Origin: Rhodoferax sp.
Lineage (GTDB): Bacteria; Pseudomonadota; Gammaproteobacteria; Burkholderiales; Burkholderiaceae_C
Length of the DNA: 64,000 nt
Direction of reading: 5' to 3'
Assembly (NCBI GenBank): GCA_020048895.1
Contig: JAIFLV010000052.1
Coordinates: 1-64,000 of the forward strand
In this document: in pieces, positions 1 through 10,073 of the stretch
How the letters are laid out: each line of letters begins with the position of its first letter
Position numbering within the stretch: position 1 is the stretch's first letter
Made by a program: the position numbers and the translations under genes
Notes under the pieces: model-generated
Database searches by the model: none
What the model was told of the DNA's origin: nothing
Seen by the model: only the letters and a program-made list of their open reading frames with translations

Positions 1-239
1 CGCCGTACCACGCCAATGTGCCGAGCTTTGGCGAATGGGGCTACGTCATTGCCAGCCACCGGCCCTGGCGCAATCCGACGGTGCTGCCGCCCGGGCTGCG
101 TTTTTTAAGTCTACAGACCCTGCCCTTGCTGTTTGATTTTCCCAACGACATGGTGCGCGTACCCGCCGAAGTGAATCGCCTGTCGAACCAGGTGCTGGTC
201 AGCACCTATGAGCACGAGTGGGGACGCGCGCTGCCCTGA
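1..239 (+). CDS. Membrane-type spermidine synthase / polyamine aminopropyltransferase, C-terminal end (5' truncated by window)
   Basis: Open from window start; C-terminus ...LRFLSLQTLPLLFDFPNDMVRVPAEVNRLSNQVLVSTYEHEW is typical of long membrane-associated spermidine synthases. Confidence 0.75.
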   Translation, partial: PYHANVPSFGEWGYVIASHRPWRNPTVLPPGLRFLSLQTLPLLFDFPNDMVRVPAEVNRLSNQVLVSTYEHEWGRALP

Positions 240-240
240 C
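83..240 (+). repeat. Direct repeat copy 1 of spermidine synthase 3' end (putative attachment site)
   Basis: 83-142 is identical to 11698-11757 (60 bp); the remainder matches with about 13 mostly synonymous differences. Confidence 0.9.
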
Positions 241-485
241 CAATCGGGCTGGTGGGCATGAAACCACGCGGCGATTTTCTAGCTGGCAAGCACACAGGGG
301 CGTGGGGTCGGATCCCGATTCAGGACAGTGAAGTGGACGGAGCGCTCAATCTGACTACGAAATCGGGCTCTGACCCCAGGCACCGGCGCAGTCGGCGCAA
401 GGGGAGCCCAAAGATCTTCGGTCTGATCTACCTGGCTGGCATCAGCGACACGCCCTGTCGCACACATTCAGAGAATTGCAGGTCT

Positions 486-2249
486 ATGCCAAGTGACCTT
501 TCATCCGCAAACTTCGCTTCCGCTGAACTCCACGCCTTTCAGCATGATTTGTTCCCGCTGGATCCTTGGGGTGCCGGCCATGTGGTGGGCATTGTCGAAA
601 GACCTTGCGCTGGAATAGCACGGGCCTTGATTGGACCGGTGAGCCTTGGGTGCTGGCATATTCCCCAAGGTGCCGTGGTTCGATGCTTGGCTGTCGCAGA
701 GGACAGAACATTTGCGTCCTTGGCGTTCTTGCCGCAGACTCTCTTTAACGAGGCACCGGGGGAGTTTTGGACGAGGGTGGTAGATAGCATCACCTCAGCC
801 TGCGAAAGTGCTATGTCTTCCAAGGACCCCGGTATGTGCCGCACGCCTCCCGACTGCGTGAAGAGTTGGTCATCCCCATTGGTCTGGATTCCAAATCCAC
901 TATGTGGTGATCCCGTCCATGCCTCTGTCCGTTCACTCTCTCAATTGCACGCTTACAGACCGACCGAAATGGGGCTTATCCACGATCTTGCCGATCCCAT
1001 GCAGATCGAGGCACAAGCCCATGCGCATGCTTGCGAGCAAATTGCATTTGGCGTGCGCCGCTTACTCCAGGCACTTGATCCGGCACTTTTCCAAATTCTG
1101 GTGCAGCGCCCAAAGTTGAGCATCACGGTCGCGCACCAAATCCTGTGCATGGCCAAACGGCATAGCCCGAAGGCCGTCACATATGCTCTGCAAGCAATGC
1201 GAACAGAATCGCAGGGACTCCTGCACCTGATTGCAAGCGACAACCCAAAGAAGGACGCAGAAAAGGTGCGGGAAGCTGTTTTCAGTGGCCAGAGCTTGCC
1301 GGATGCCTTTGTGAGTCTTGGGATCGCCAAAGCGGCACACCGAAAATCCCTCTGCAAGCCAGTGTGTCGCAGCGAGCAATGGAAAGAGCCGGAACCGTCA
1401 TTGAGCGATCTTCCGATGGCGGGTCAGGACTGGTTAGCTGCGATGCGCCTGACCCGGCACGTGCCACTGCACGACAAACACGACTGGACCGAATTCAGCC
1501 GGACTGTTCAGCTTGTTCTTGAGCAAGGTTTCCAGAAGGAGTCCACTGCGCTGCAATTGTTGACGTGCTGCACCCGACCGACCGTCCGAGGAAGTGGCAC
1601 TCGGTTGGAGCGGATCATTTCACACGCCCGGACGCTTTCAAACGGTGTCAAGGGGCTAGCCAATATGGCTGTCACTCTTGATGATGTTGTTTCCAAGTTC
1701 CTGGAAACGGTCGGAGCGGCTGGTGACGATGGACCTTATGGAACAAACTTCCCTTTGTCCCTTGATGCACAAGACTCTTGGCAGCTTGCTGCGGGTGTCG
1801 CGCAAATCACTGGCAAATCGTTGTGCGAAATCCTGGCGAGCCTCTTCGATGCACATCCAACGCTCCCTCATTCGTTCGTAGCCCCTGAACATCTCAGCGT
1901 GTATCCGCTCAACAGCCTGGATCTGGTGGTTGCTCACGGCGCTGACTGCAACACTTGCCTCCAACACCATAGGTTTGCGTTGCGCTATGTGACCGGCGGC
2001 GTTGCGCTCTACGGCCTGCGATCTGGTTCAGAAGCGGTCGGCACGATTGCCTTTCAATATGACGTTTCTGAAGACAAGCCAAGGGTGCAAGTTCAAGAAA
2101 TCACGACCAAGGCCGAAACTGACTTGGCATTTTGTCGTTTGACGCGATCGCTGGAGGATGCATTCAATACAGACCAGGCAATTCCAGCCTGGGTCGCGTA
2201 CCAGGATCAGTGCGCTCAATGGCGCCGACGCGCCACTTCTGCGTCATGA
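486..2249 (+). CDS. Hypothetical protein, ~587 aa, possibly PcfJ-like at C-terminus
   Basis: Long ORF; ATG at 486 chosen over 252; C-terminal 'CNTCLQ...GGVALYGLRSGSEAVGTIAF' weakly resembles PcfJ-like C-termini. Confidence 0.55.
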   Translation: MPSDLSSANFASAELHAFQHDLFPLDPWGAGHVVGIVERPCAGIARALIGPVSLGCWHIPQGAVVRCLAVAEDRTFASLAFLPQTLFNEAPGEFWTRVVDSITSACESAMSSKDPGMCRTPPDCVKSWSSPLVWIPNPLCGDPVHASVRSLSQLHAYRPTEMGLIHDLADPMQIEAQAHAHACEQIAFGVRRLLQALDPALFQILVQRPKLSITVAHQILCMAKRHSPKAVTYALQAMRTESQGLLHLIASDNPKKDAEKVREAVFSGQSLPDAFVSLGIAKAAHRKSLCKPVCRSEQWKEPEPSLSDLPMAGQDWLAAMRLTRHVPLHDKHDWTEFSRTVQLVLEQGFQKESTALQLLTCCTRPTVRGSGTRLERIISHARTLSNGVKGLANMAVTLDDVVSKFLETVGAAGDDGPYGTNFPLSLDAQDSWQLAAGVAQITGKSLCEILASLFDAHPTLPHSFVAPEHLSVYPLNSLDLVVAHGADCNTCLQHHRFALRYVTGGVALYGLRSGSEAVGTIAFQYDVSEDKPRVQVQEITTKAETDLAFCRLTRSLEDAFNTDQAIPAWVAYQDQCAQWRRRATSAS

Positions 2250-2689
2250 CAACTATCACAATAGGTTTTTCTCCAACGGCTACCGCGCAGCAGGCCGGGA
2301 GCGCCACATTGCTCACAAATGCATCGACTCTCGCGCTCAGCTTGCGCCTTTTGTTCTTGCAGTACTTCCGAAACCCGTCCGGTGACGTAGAAACGAAGGG
2401 TTCCGGTTTTTTCCTTGATCTGGCCCACCCGCGGCCAACGCTCTTTGGCAACACCCAGAGCAATCAATCCATCAATTTCTGCCTCGCAGGCTTGGCACAA
2501 ACGATCAACCAAGCCGAACCAGCCGTCGCCGCACTCGATTCCCCACTCATCATAGGGACCCGTGTCATCTTCCAAGTGACTTTCGGCGCAAGATTGGTTC
2601 TCAGGCTCGGGATCGACGAGCCGCTTAACCGGTGAGCGAAAGAATTTCGGATATTGCCGTATCAGTTCAGCCTGCAGGTGTGGGGTCAT
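2216..2689 (-). CDS. Hypothetical protein with C-terminal Cys-rich motif
   Basis: 157 aa; 'DEWGIECGDGWFGLVDRLC...RVGQIKEKTGTLRFYV...CEQCGAPG...YCDSC' pattern of a phage/island-associated conserved hypothetical. Confidence 0.6.
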   Translation of the reverse strand: MTPHLQAELIRQYPKFFRSPVKRLVDPEPENQSCAESHLEDDTGPYDEWGIECGDGWFGLVDRLCQACEAEIDGLIALGVAKERWPRVGQIKEKTGTLRFYVTGRVSEVLQEQKAQAERESRCICEQCGAPGLLRGSRWRKTYCDSCHDAEVARRRH

Positions 2690-2847
2690 TGTCTTGGCTT
2701 TCTATAGGGTGTGCGCCCATTGTGTCCCGAGCATAGGCCCATCAGGGGCATCTCAGTTTCCAGCTTGGACCGGACGCATTTGATTGTGGATAGCAATGCG
2801 TCACTTTGTGTCGGGTCCGTCTCCATCGCCAATAGGGGATTGCAAAC

Positions 2848-3348
2848 ATGATTCTGTTTCTCGACTTCGACGGTGTCCTACACCCGCAATACGAAGGCCA
2901 ACCAGTGCCCGTCGACGTGGCGTTCTGTCACCTCCCGCGCTTTGAGACCGTCATGCGCGATTTTCCGAGTGTGGAAATAGTCATCAGTTCTACGTGGCGC
3001 GAGCAGTTCAGCCTCGACATTCTTCGTGCGAAGTTCTCGCCCGATATTGCGGAGCGCATCACCGGCACCACTCCATTGGCTGCAGAGGCTTTACCGCCCC
3101 ATATGGTGGAAGTGCGGGAATGGGAAATTGTCACTTGGTTGCGAGTCAACAATCGACAAGGCGAAGACTGGATTGCACTCGACGATTGCGCTTGGCAGTT
3201 CAAAGACCACCGGGACCGGGTGGTGGCTTGCACGGGTTACATCGGGCTGGATTGTGGTGCTGAATGCCGATTGAGGGCAATGTTTTTCGCGCCTCAAACT
3301 ATCGGAAATTTGACCTACACGAGGTACCCACGGTGCCCGCCCGCTTGA
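2848..3348 (+). CDS. HAD-superfamily protein (HAD domain of the 'Swiss Army Knife RNA repair' type)
   Basis: N-terminal MILFLDFDGVLHP motif I; 'ISSTWRE'; 'WIALDD' motif. Confidence 0.7.
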   Translation: MILFLDFDGVLHPQYEGQPVPVDVAFCHLPRFETVMRDFPSVEIVISSTWREQFSLDILRAKFSPDIAERITGTTPLAAEALPPHMVEVREWEIVTWLRVNNRQGEDWIALDDCAWQFKDHRDRVVACTGYIGLDCGAECRLRAMFFAPQTIGNLTYTRYPRCPPA

Positions 3349-3356
3349 TTGCGACA

Positions 3357-4025
3357 CTAATCTTGTGTGAGCCATTCCACGATGTGCTCTTTCACTTTGC
3401 CGCGGCTGTCTAATGGCGAGTAACGGCTCAGATGCGGAAGCCCGTAGACACGAACTTTACGACCGAGATGTGTCGCAACGAATGAACGACACTTCCAATT
3501 GCCATGTCCAGCCAAGATAATTGACTCAAATGCGTTCGAACCGAACTTGTCGAATAAAAAACGATAGGGTGATCGACTGGAATTTCCGAAAACAAGAATG
3601 CGTTTTGGCTGAACGATCTCCAATAGCTTTTCATGAACGGGCCAACAGAGGGCAGCATCTTCTGGAAACTGAATTCCACTCGCATCCCGGCTCTGCATAA
3701 AAATCAAATTGCTTGCACAAACATCTTCAATATAGTGATTCCAGACTTTCAGTAGCTCGGCAAGCCGAATCTGAAGAGGAGCTAGCGTTCCATCCCTATT
3801 ACCCCAGTCTGTTGCCAGATAGTCATTGTCAATTTTGGCGGGAAGCTTTTCAAGATGTTCCGCAAGAGTTGGACCTTGCGTCCCACCAGGATTCAAACCC
3901 AAAATGTAGACATCACCTTTCGTGATCGTTTTGGCCGCGCTGTACAAAACGGCACCGCTTCTGTTCAATAGGTTTTGCTGAGAGAGCAGTCCGCTAACTT
4001 TTTTGACAAGTTCATTTGTATCCAC
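3357..4025 (-). CDS. Uracil-DNA glycosylase superfamily-like protein
   Basis: 'VYILGLNPGG' and 'YGLPHLSRY' resemble UDG motifs A and B; 222 aa. Confidence 0.5.
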   Translation of the reverse strand: MDTNELVKKVSGLLSQQNLLNRSGAVLYSAAKTITKGDVYILGLNPGGTQGPTLAEHLEKLPAKIDNDYLATDWGNRDGTLAPLQIRLAELLKVWNHYIEDVCASNLIFMQSRDASGIQFPEDAALCWPVHEKLLEIVQPKRILVFGNSSRSPYRFLFDKFGSNAFESIILAGHGNWKCRSFVATHLGRKVRVYGLPHLSRYSPLDSRGKVKEHIVEWLTQD

Positions 4026-4113
4026 TATTTTTCCTTTGATTTGAAGCTTCCAGAAATTCTTGAGTGCTATCTAGATTTGCGGCATTTCGAAATGGGAGCA
4101 TGGCTTCGCTGCT

Positions 4114-5103
4114 TCAACGGCAATATGTTACAGCCAGTCGCGTGACCTCACTCACCCCATCCCCAAAACTATTGAGCCACCGCCCGAGCACATCAGTGTC
4201 GGCCACCGTCGCCATGATCTCATACCCATCAGGCAGTTCTTTGTATGTCTGGTCCGTCGACAACGGGCATTCCAAGATGTGCAACCCGTTGGGCTTGTCG
4301 ATGCGAAACCGCAAGCGAATCATTTTGGGCGGGCCGTCACCGAACCCCATGTCGTCGTTCAACTGCTGCAATTCAAAATCTTTCGGGCGATCAAACTGGA
4401 AGGTTGACGCTTTTGCGGACTTGATCCGGTGCAGTGCCAGGCTGCGGTTGTCGTCGTAGCCTTCAAAGCGGCAGGCCAAATACATGCGCGGGCCTTGCTG
4501 CACCAAGCCCAGGGGCATTACGCGGTAGCCGCTTGCTTTTGTCACGTTGGCGTTCTGATAGGTCACATCGAGCCAGCGGTTGTCATACAAGGCGTCGCTG
4601 ACCTGCTGAAATACTTCTGGCATGACTTTGGGCGGAAGCAGCGGCTGGCCGGTGCTGACGACACGAATCTTGTCGAGCCATTGCCGTTCAAGCTGCTTCG
4701 TGGCACTATCATCCAGACGGCCGCGTGCCTGACTGAAGAAACCCTCCATGGACTTCATGAGCCGGGCTGGCAACAGATGGCCGAGCTGTTGTTCGGCAAG
4801 TGTCAGCAGCAATGATTCCTGTGGACTCAGGCCGCCAATGCTCAGGGCTTTGGCTGATTCTTTCCAGCGGTAGCGGTATGGCTTGCTGCGCTCATCGCGC
4901 TCAATATCGAGTGTTTTGAAATCAGGGTCAGACAGTGTTTCGAGCAGGTGCTGAATGGTGCGCAGCTCGCGTGTGAACCGGGTGTCGGTGTCGATCAGCT
5001 TTTGGCGCAACTCTGCGGCAGTGACGGCACGGTCCTTTCGGATGCGCTTCAACAGCTCCAGCGTGAGTTGCAGGGTTTCCAGGGAGTCAGGGCGAATTGA
5101 CAT
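4114..5103 (-). CDS. WYL-domain transcriptional regulator
   Basis: 329 aa, N-terminal HTH region, central 'YQNANVTKASGYRVMPLGLVQQGPRMYLACRFEGYDDNRSLALHRI' typical of WYL. Confidence 0.85.
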   Translation of the reverse strand: MSIRPDSLETLQLTLELLKRIRKDRAVTAAELRQKLIDTDTRFTRELRTIQHLLETLSDPDFKTLDIERDERSKPYRYRWKESAKALSIGGLSPQESLLLTLAEQQLGHLLPARLMKSMEGFFSQARGRLDDSATKQLERQWLDKIRVVSTGQPLLPPKVMPEVFQQVSDALYDNRWLDVTYQNANVTKASGYRVMPLGLVQQGPRMYLACRFEGYDDNRSLALHRIKSAKASTFQFDRPKDFELQQLNDDMGFGDGPPKMIRLRFRIDKPNGLHILECPLSTDQTYKELPDGYEIMATVADTDVLGRWLNSFGDGVSEVTRLAVTYCR

Positions 5104-5115
5104 GGTGTCGGGCGG

Positions 5116-6612
5116 CTAAAGTTTCAGATCAGTACGGCCTGCAAACACCTGCCACAGACGTACCATGGCATAGGTGTCAAGCCAGCAATAGGCCAGCAGT
5201 TGTTGTTCGATTTGGGTCTTGCGCTCTGGCAAAGTTTTGGGGTGAATGGCCTCCAAATAGGCGTCCATCGCCATGCCGCCGTCTTGCACGCCATCCAATG
5301 CGTCATATCGCAGTTCGGGCACCACGGCTGGTAAAACTTTCTTGATGCTCCAGCTTCCCTGTTGGCTGGGGTGGTAGTAACGCTTCCTGGCAATGGGCAG
5401 CAAATCCACCATGCGGGCATTGATAGCCAGTAGCGCATCACGCAAGCTTGGGTATCGCGTTGCAAGCTCGTGAATGCGCGATGCCTCAAAGGCGGCGTTG
5501 TAAACATACACCGGGCCACTGGTGCCGCAGCTTGCAATCAAAGCGTAGGCGAATGGCTCAGCGGGATCAGCACCTGAGAGATCAAGAAACCCCTGGTGGT
5601 CAAGCTGACCCGATTCAGACAGGGTATGCAGGCTGAACTGGAAGCTGTTTTGCTGATATGGACGGGTGCCAGCCCAGATGGGCACGGCAAACTGGATGGT
5701 CTCGAAGTCCAGAAAATAGGCAGGCAGCCCATGCATGGCCAAATCGGCGGCGGCACCTTCGGCATCGAAAAACACCGTGTTGGCCAGGGTGTGGGCTTTG
5801 ACTCGCAACTGCCTGGGGTTGAGCAGGTCGTCAGGGACATCTGCCAACTCGATGACGCCCTGTGATGCCAGCTCCTGCGCCTTGGCACCAAAGTACGGCA
5901 GCCAAAGGACTGGGTACTGCGCCTTGGGCTCATCCTGGCTGCAATGGTCATAAAAGCCGCAGGCATAGGGCGTGTCGCAATGTGCTCCTGTATCGATAGC
6001 TGGTGGCGCAATACTGGCGCTGGTTAGCTGGGCTTTTTGTATCCAGGCTTTGACCTCTTCGGTGCGTGAGAAGGCTTCTGCCGTCAAGTCGTTTTCTTTC
6101 AGCAAACCGCTGTAATCCTCGTTGCCCGAATAGGTCCATGAACTGTCAATGTGCGCCAGGGCAATGCTGTGCAACATAACACCTGCCGACTGGGCCACAA
6201 ACGCTTGCACGGCAACGTCGTCGCGGTGATAGTCTTTGACACTGGTGGAAGATTTGACTTCTACCATGCGCCAGACCTGCTGGCCGTCGATGGTCTCGGG
6301 CAGCATGACGTCGGCAAAGGCCAGCGCACCAGCCGCACAAAACCCTGCTTCAAAAATCGGGTTGGGGTGTTTCAACAGTTGGGTGCTGCGCTCGAAGGCC
6401 TTTTTGAAACCATCGCTTTGCACGTCAATCAGGGCACCCAGGTTTTTGGGGTCATAGATGCGGCGGGCAATGTCTCCGACCTGATGGCCAATCTGGAAGC
6501 TGGCTTCGGTGGCGGCAGAATCCTCGCGCAACTCCGGTCGGTGAATCTCCAGCCACAGCCGCTTGGGGCACTGGCGCAAGGCCAGCAGTTTTGATTTTGA
6601 AAAGTTGCGCAA
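5116..6612 (-). CDS. DUF2779 protein, Cas4/RecB-like nuclease fold with exonuclease-like C-terminus
   Basis: 'SKSKLLALRQCPKRLWLE', 'YACGFYDHC' (candidate Fe-S Cys cluster), 'YFLDFETIQFAVPIWAGTRPYQQNSFQFSLH'. Confidence 0.8.
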   Translation of the reverse strand: MRNFSKSKLLALRQCPKRLWLEIHRPELREDSAATEASFQIGHQVGDIARRIYDPKNLGALIDVQSDGFKKAFERSTQLLKHPNPIFEAGFCAAGALAFADVMLPETIDGQQVWRMVEVKSSTSVKDYHRDDVAVQAFVAQSAGVMLHSIALAHIDSSWTYSGNEDYSGLLKENDLTAEAFSRTEEVKAWIQKAQLTSASIAPPAIDTGAHCDTPYACGFYDHCSQDEPKAQYPVLWLPYFGAKAQELASQGVIELADVPDDLLNPRQLRVKAHTLANTVFFDAEGAAADLAMHGLPAYFLDFETIQFAVPIWAGTRPYQQNSFQFSLHTLSESGQLDHQGFLDLSGADPAEPFAYALIASCGTSGPVYVYNAAFEASRIHELATRYPSLRDALLAINARMVDLLPIARKRYYHPSQQGSWSIKKVLPAVVPELRYDALDGVQDGGMAMDAYLEAIHPKTLPERKTQIEQQLLAYCWLDTYAMVRLWQVFAGRTDLKL

Positions 6613-6814
6613 ATTGCGTGCCTCCCTGTTTTTGATCTCAGTCTATCGCCCAACCCGCCTCGAGCAAAGCGTCCACATCGTCAAACCACAGTTTTTCTTC
6701 GTCGGTTTTGGTTCCTGTGGGTTGATCTACTGATTGTTCACAGAAGTGCGATGCGCTGTGTCGCATGTCTTTGGCCACTTGGCACATCGACCAACGCTGC
6801 GAGACAACCCTGAA

Positions 6815-7216
6815 TTACGATGAAACCAGCTCAAATCGCCGACCATCAAAATGCCAGCAATGAAAGCCGTCTTGCCGCTGCAGGCCAAGCACCAATGATT
6901 GTGGTGATCTGAAGTACGGCGAATAGCTTGCAGAGACATCGTCCATCACCGGTGGGTCCAGACATTCGACCACCACCGCTGATTCTCCGTACTGCGGCCA
7001 TTTGACATATTTCAAACCTGGCTGCCAGCGCACCAGATCACCGGGGCGGAACTTGCCAGGCTCGGTACCATGGATGCGGCGGTACGCATCGCGCAGTGCC
7101 TCGATCTTTTGTGCCCGTGCCTCGCCCGGCGCATCAAGTTCGGGCTGAGTGTTTGCAGCAGCCAGACCATGCAGCATGCTTTGCACGGCCGGATCCAATC
7201 TACGACGTTGATTCAT
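6815..7216 (-). CDS. Small island protein B, paralog of the gene at 7213-7632
   Basis: 'FRPGDLVRWQPGLKYVKWPQYGESAVVVECLDPPV...HCWHFDGRRFELV'; ATGA overlap with upstream gene. Confidence 0.7.
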   Translation of the reverse strand: MNQRRRLDPAVQSMLHGLAAANTQPELDAPGEARAQKIEALRDAYRRIHGTEPGKFRPGDLVRWQPGLKYVKWPQYGESAVVVECLDPPVMDDVSASYSPYFRSPQSLVLGLQRQDGFHCWHFDGRRFELVSS

Positions 7217-7632
7217 TTGGATACCTCCACATCATGCGTCACTTCAAAACGACGGCCATCAAAATGCCAAGTGTGAAAATCACCATCAGCACCCTGGATG
7301 CCAAGCACCAAATTCAATGGCTCGCGGTACAGGTTGGTTCCGTCGAGTTCCTTGCTGGTGTCGAGAACCGGTGGATTGAGTACATCCATGACGATGGCAG
7401 GTTCGCCATAGGATGGATGCGCCCTGTTTTGCATGCCAGACTTCCACTGAACAATCTGGCCTGGGTGAAAACCCATTGCGGGCGCCAACGCAAACCGACG
7501 TTGAAACGCCAGCAGGTTCTCATCGCGATCATTGACCAGTTCTTGTGCAAGTTCAGCCGTGTGGTCCGCGCTCTTGAGCATGTTGTCAAGCAGGTGGCTG
7601 AAAGCTGCGTCATTTTTGTATTTGGGTGCCAT
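7213..7632 (-). CDS. Small island protein A, paralog of the gene at 6815-7216
   Basis: 'FHPGQIVQWKSGMQNRAHPSYGEPAIVMDVLNPPV...HTWHFDGRRFEVT'; start re-set to MAPKYKND at 7632. Confidence 0.7.
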   Translation of the reverse strand: MAPKYKNDAAFSHLLDNMLKSADHTAELAQELVNDRDENLLAFQRRFALAPAMGFHPGQIVQWKSGMQNRAHPSYGEPAIVMDVLNPPVLDTSKELDGTNLYREPLNLVLGIQGADGDFHTWHFDGRRFEVTHDVEVSK

Positions 7633-7664
7633 GGTTTTTCCTCGTTCTTGTGGATGGTGACCGC

Positions 7665-9938
7665 TCAGGCGGTCACCGGGATATTTCTGTTTGCTGCGGG
7701 CATGCCATAGGCGCTCACGTACACGGATGAACCTGCCTGACCGGGGCGCCTGCTCACCAACTCGGCATGCAGCCGCTCCAACAGCTCCTGCGGCGTGGGA
7801 ATGTGGCGCAGCAGGCGAAACTGGCGAGTGACAGGTGCGAAGTCGCCCGGCGTCAGACCATTGAGCCGCTGGCGCACCAGCGACTGCAGCGGTGCTGCTG
7901 CTTGCATGCTGCCGCCGAGCAAGTGCAGTTCCTGCAAAAAGAACGCCCAGCACTGTGAGGCGGTCATGGCATGGAATGCAATCTTCCAGTCAAAGCGACG
8001 CAGGCTTGCCGGGTCGAGCTTTTCCAGCAAATTGGTGGTGCAGATAAACAGGCCCTCGTAGTCCTCCATCTGGGTGAGCAACTCATTGACTTGGGTGATC
8101 TCCCAGGAATGCCTGGCCTCGGCGCGGGATTGCAGGAAGGAGTCGGCTTCGTCCAAAATCAATACGCTGGGCTCGGCTGCGGCCGCAGAAAACATCTCGG
8201 CAATGTTCTTTTCAGTGCCGCCAACATACATCGACAACAGGTCCGAGCCGCGCCGCAGTACCACGGGCAGTTCTAGCGCGTGCGCTAAGTAGCGTGCCAG
8301 AGCGGTCTTGCCAGCCCCCGGTGGGCCGTAGAAACACATGGAACCACCTGGTGCCACTCGCAAGGAATTCACCAGTTGGGCAATGGGTACGTTGGTGTGT
8401 AGGTAGGCCAGGTCATACGCGGTGGCCATCGGGCGACTGGCGCGCGGCCTGGGCTGATTCAATAGTTTGGCGGATCGCTCCAAGACCTGCAGAACCCGCT
8501 TTTGCGCAGGAGCAGCATTGCCTTGAGCGAGTGTTTCAGTCTCGACAAGTCTGGCGACTTTGGCGGCCCGCTGCATTTGCGCTGGGGTGAGGTTGGCGCA
8601 TTCAGCCAAGTCTTCAAGCCACGAATCGTCATCACCCTGTTTGGCGATTTCGGAATTGGCCGCGTTGGCGTTGACAATCCCTTGCAGGTGGTGACAGGCA
8701 ATTTCGCGGCGCACAGCCCTTGGCGGCATGGTGAGATGCACTGAATAGTCAAAACGCCTGCGGTATGCCGGATCCAGTGCACTGACAGCATTGGTGATCC
8801 AGATGGATGGCACCGGGTTTTCCTCCAGTGCACGGTTCACCCACGCTTTTCCGGGAACCTCACCACGTTCGAGCATGTCTTCGACCTCATCGAACAAGAC
8901 CAGAGCGTTGCTTCGACGGCTTAACAGGCGTTGACACAAATTGAAAGCTTGCAAGCGCTCGATTCCCCGAATTGGAGCACCTTCATCGTCTGCACAGGCC
9001 ACTTCGTAAAGGTCAGCTTGCAGCACCTGGGCAATCACGCTGGCCAATTCAGTCTTACCCACACCGGGTGGACCGTACAGCAGGATATTGGTGCCATGAA
9101 GACCTTGACGCATGGACTCACGCAGGATGCCTGAGATGATCGACACCTCATCGGCCAGGTGTGGAAAGTGCGATGGATTCAGCGCGCTTGGGCTGCGCGG
9201 TGTGAAGAAATGACCGACCAGTGGCTCAATGGATTCGTGCTGATCCAGCATCAGGGCGGCAAGACCACGAGGCAGCTCCAGATAGTCTTCGAGGTCTTGT
9301 GCGTCTTTGGCAAGCTTCAGTATGCCGGTGCCGCGCAAATTGCCGTGCCGGCGAAAGGCACGTTGCAGATCGGCAGTGTGGCAGCACGTGAGGCAGGCCA
9401 TCAGAGCGACGCAGTCTTTTTCGCTGCCCAGTCGCAGTCTCATTGGAACAACGTTATCGTGGAATTGCTCGTCGCCATCCAGCAATATCAATACGCAAAG
9501 AATGACCATGTCGGTCTCTGTGAGATTCAGCAACTCGCCCAGCGCCTGCACGTTCTCAAACATGGGGTGAGAAAACTCAAGTACCTTGCTGCTAACGTTG
9601 CTCTGTGCTGCTGCCAGCAATTCTGCGGTCCAGCGCTTCTTGCGACGCTGGTCCGCCTCTGGGCCATGCTCCTGATCGTCGTCGTAGTTGATCGGATCGT
9701 CATCGCGTCCATGCCAATAATCCGGATTGCCAACTTTGAACAGTCTGCGCAGGTCTGAATCTTGGGGGAGTCGATCAGCTTTGTTGTACTTCAAAATCAA
9801 GGCCAGGACCCAGCGTTGAATCAAAGGCATCAAAGCGTCGTCGCCACAAGTTGTGGATACGCCTTTGCCCAAAGGCGCGAGTTGAAGTGTGTAGGCCAAT
9901 GTGGAGACCGGGGTGACAGCGTTTGTGCGTTGCGACAT
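7665..9938 (-). CDS. AAA+ ATPase with two AAA modules, 757 aa
   Basis: Two Walker A motifs (GPPGVGKTELA, GPPGAGKTALA) and Walker B motifs (LVLFDEVED, VLILDEADS). Confidence 0.9.
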   Translation of the reverse strand: MSQRTNAVTPVSTLAYTLQLAPLGKGVSTTCGDDALMPLIQRWVLALILKYNKADRLPQDSDLRRLFKVGNPDYWHGRDDDPINYDDDQEHGPEADQRRKKRWTAELLAAAQSNVSSKVLEFSHPMFENVQALGELLNLTETDMVILCVLILLDGDEQFHDNVVPMRLRLGSEKDCVALMACLTCCHTADLQRAFRRHGNLRGTGILKLAKDAQDLEDYLELPRGLAALMLDQHESIEPLVGHFFTPRSPSALNPSHFPHLADEVSIISGILRESMRQGLHGTNILLYGPPGVGKTELASVIAQVLQADLYEVACADDEGAPIRGIERLQAFNLCQRLLSRRSNALVLFDEVEDMLERGEVPGKAWVNRALEENPVPSIWITNAVSALDPAYRRRFDYSVHLTMPPRAVRREIACHHLQGIVNANAANSEIAKQGDDDSWLEDLAECANLTPAQMQRAAKVARLVETETLAQGNAAPAQKRVLQVLERSAKLLNQPRPRASRPMATAYDLAYLHTNVPIAQLVNSLRVAPGGSMCFYGPPGAGKTALARYLAHALELPVVLRRGSDLLSMYVGGTEKNIAEMFSAAAAEPSVLILDEADSFLQSRAEARHSWEITQVNELLTQMEDYEGLFICTTNLLEKLDPASLRRFDWKIAFHAMTASQCWAFFLQELHLLGGSMQAAAPLQSLVRQRLNGLTPGDFAPVTRQFRLLRHIPTPQELLERLHAELVSRRPGQAGSSVYVSAYGMPAANRNIPVTA

Positions 9939-10073
9939 GACTCTTTCCTTTCAGTTGAAAGCCAAGTATCCATACCGAAACGACGATTTGTGTCGCACGC
10001 AACAACATGACGTGCGTCTCGTTCTGTCACATCCCTGGGGATACTTGCTGCACCTGAAATTGCCGGAATTACC

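Noticed and set aside
2132-2635. 167-aa plus-strand ORF
   Set aside because: Opposite strand to the 157-aa gene with conserved Cys motifs; plus frame is low-information.
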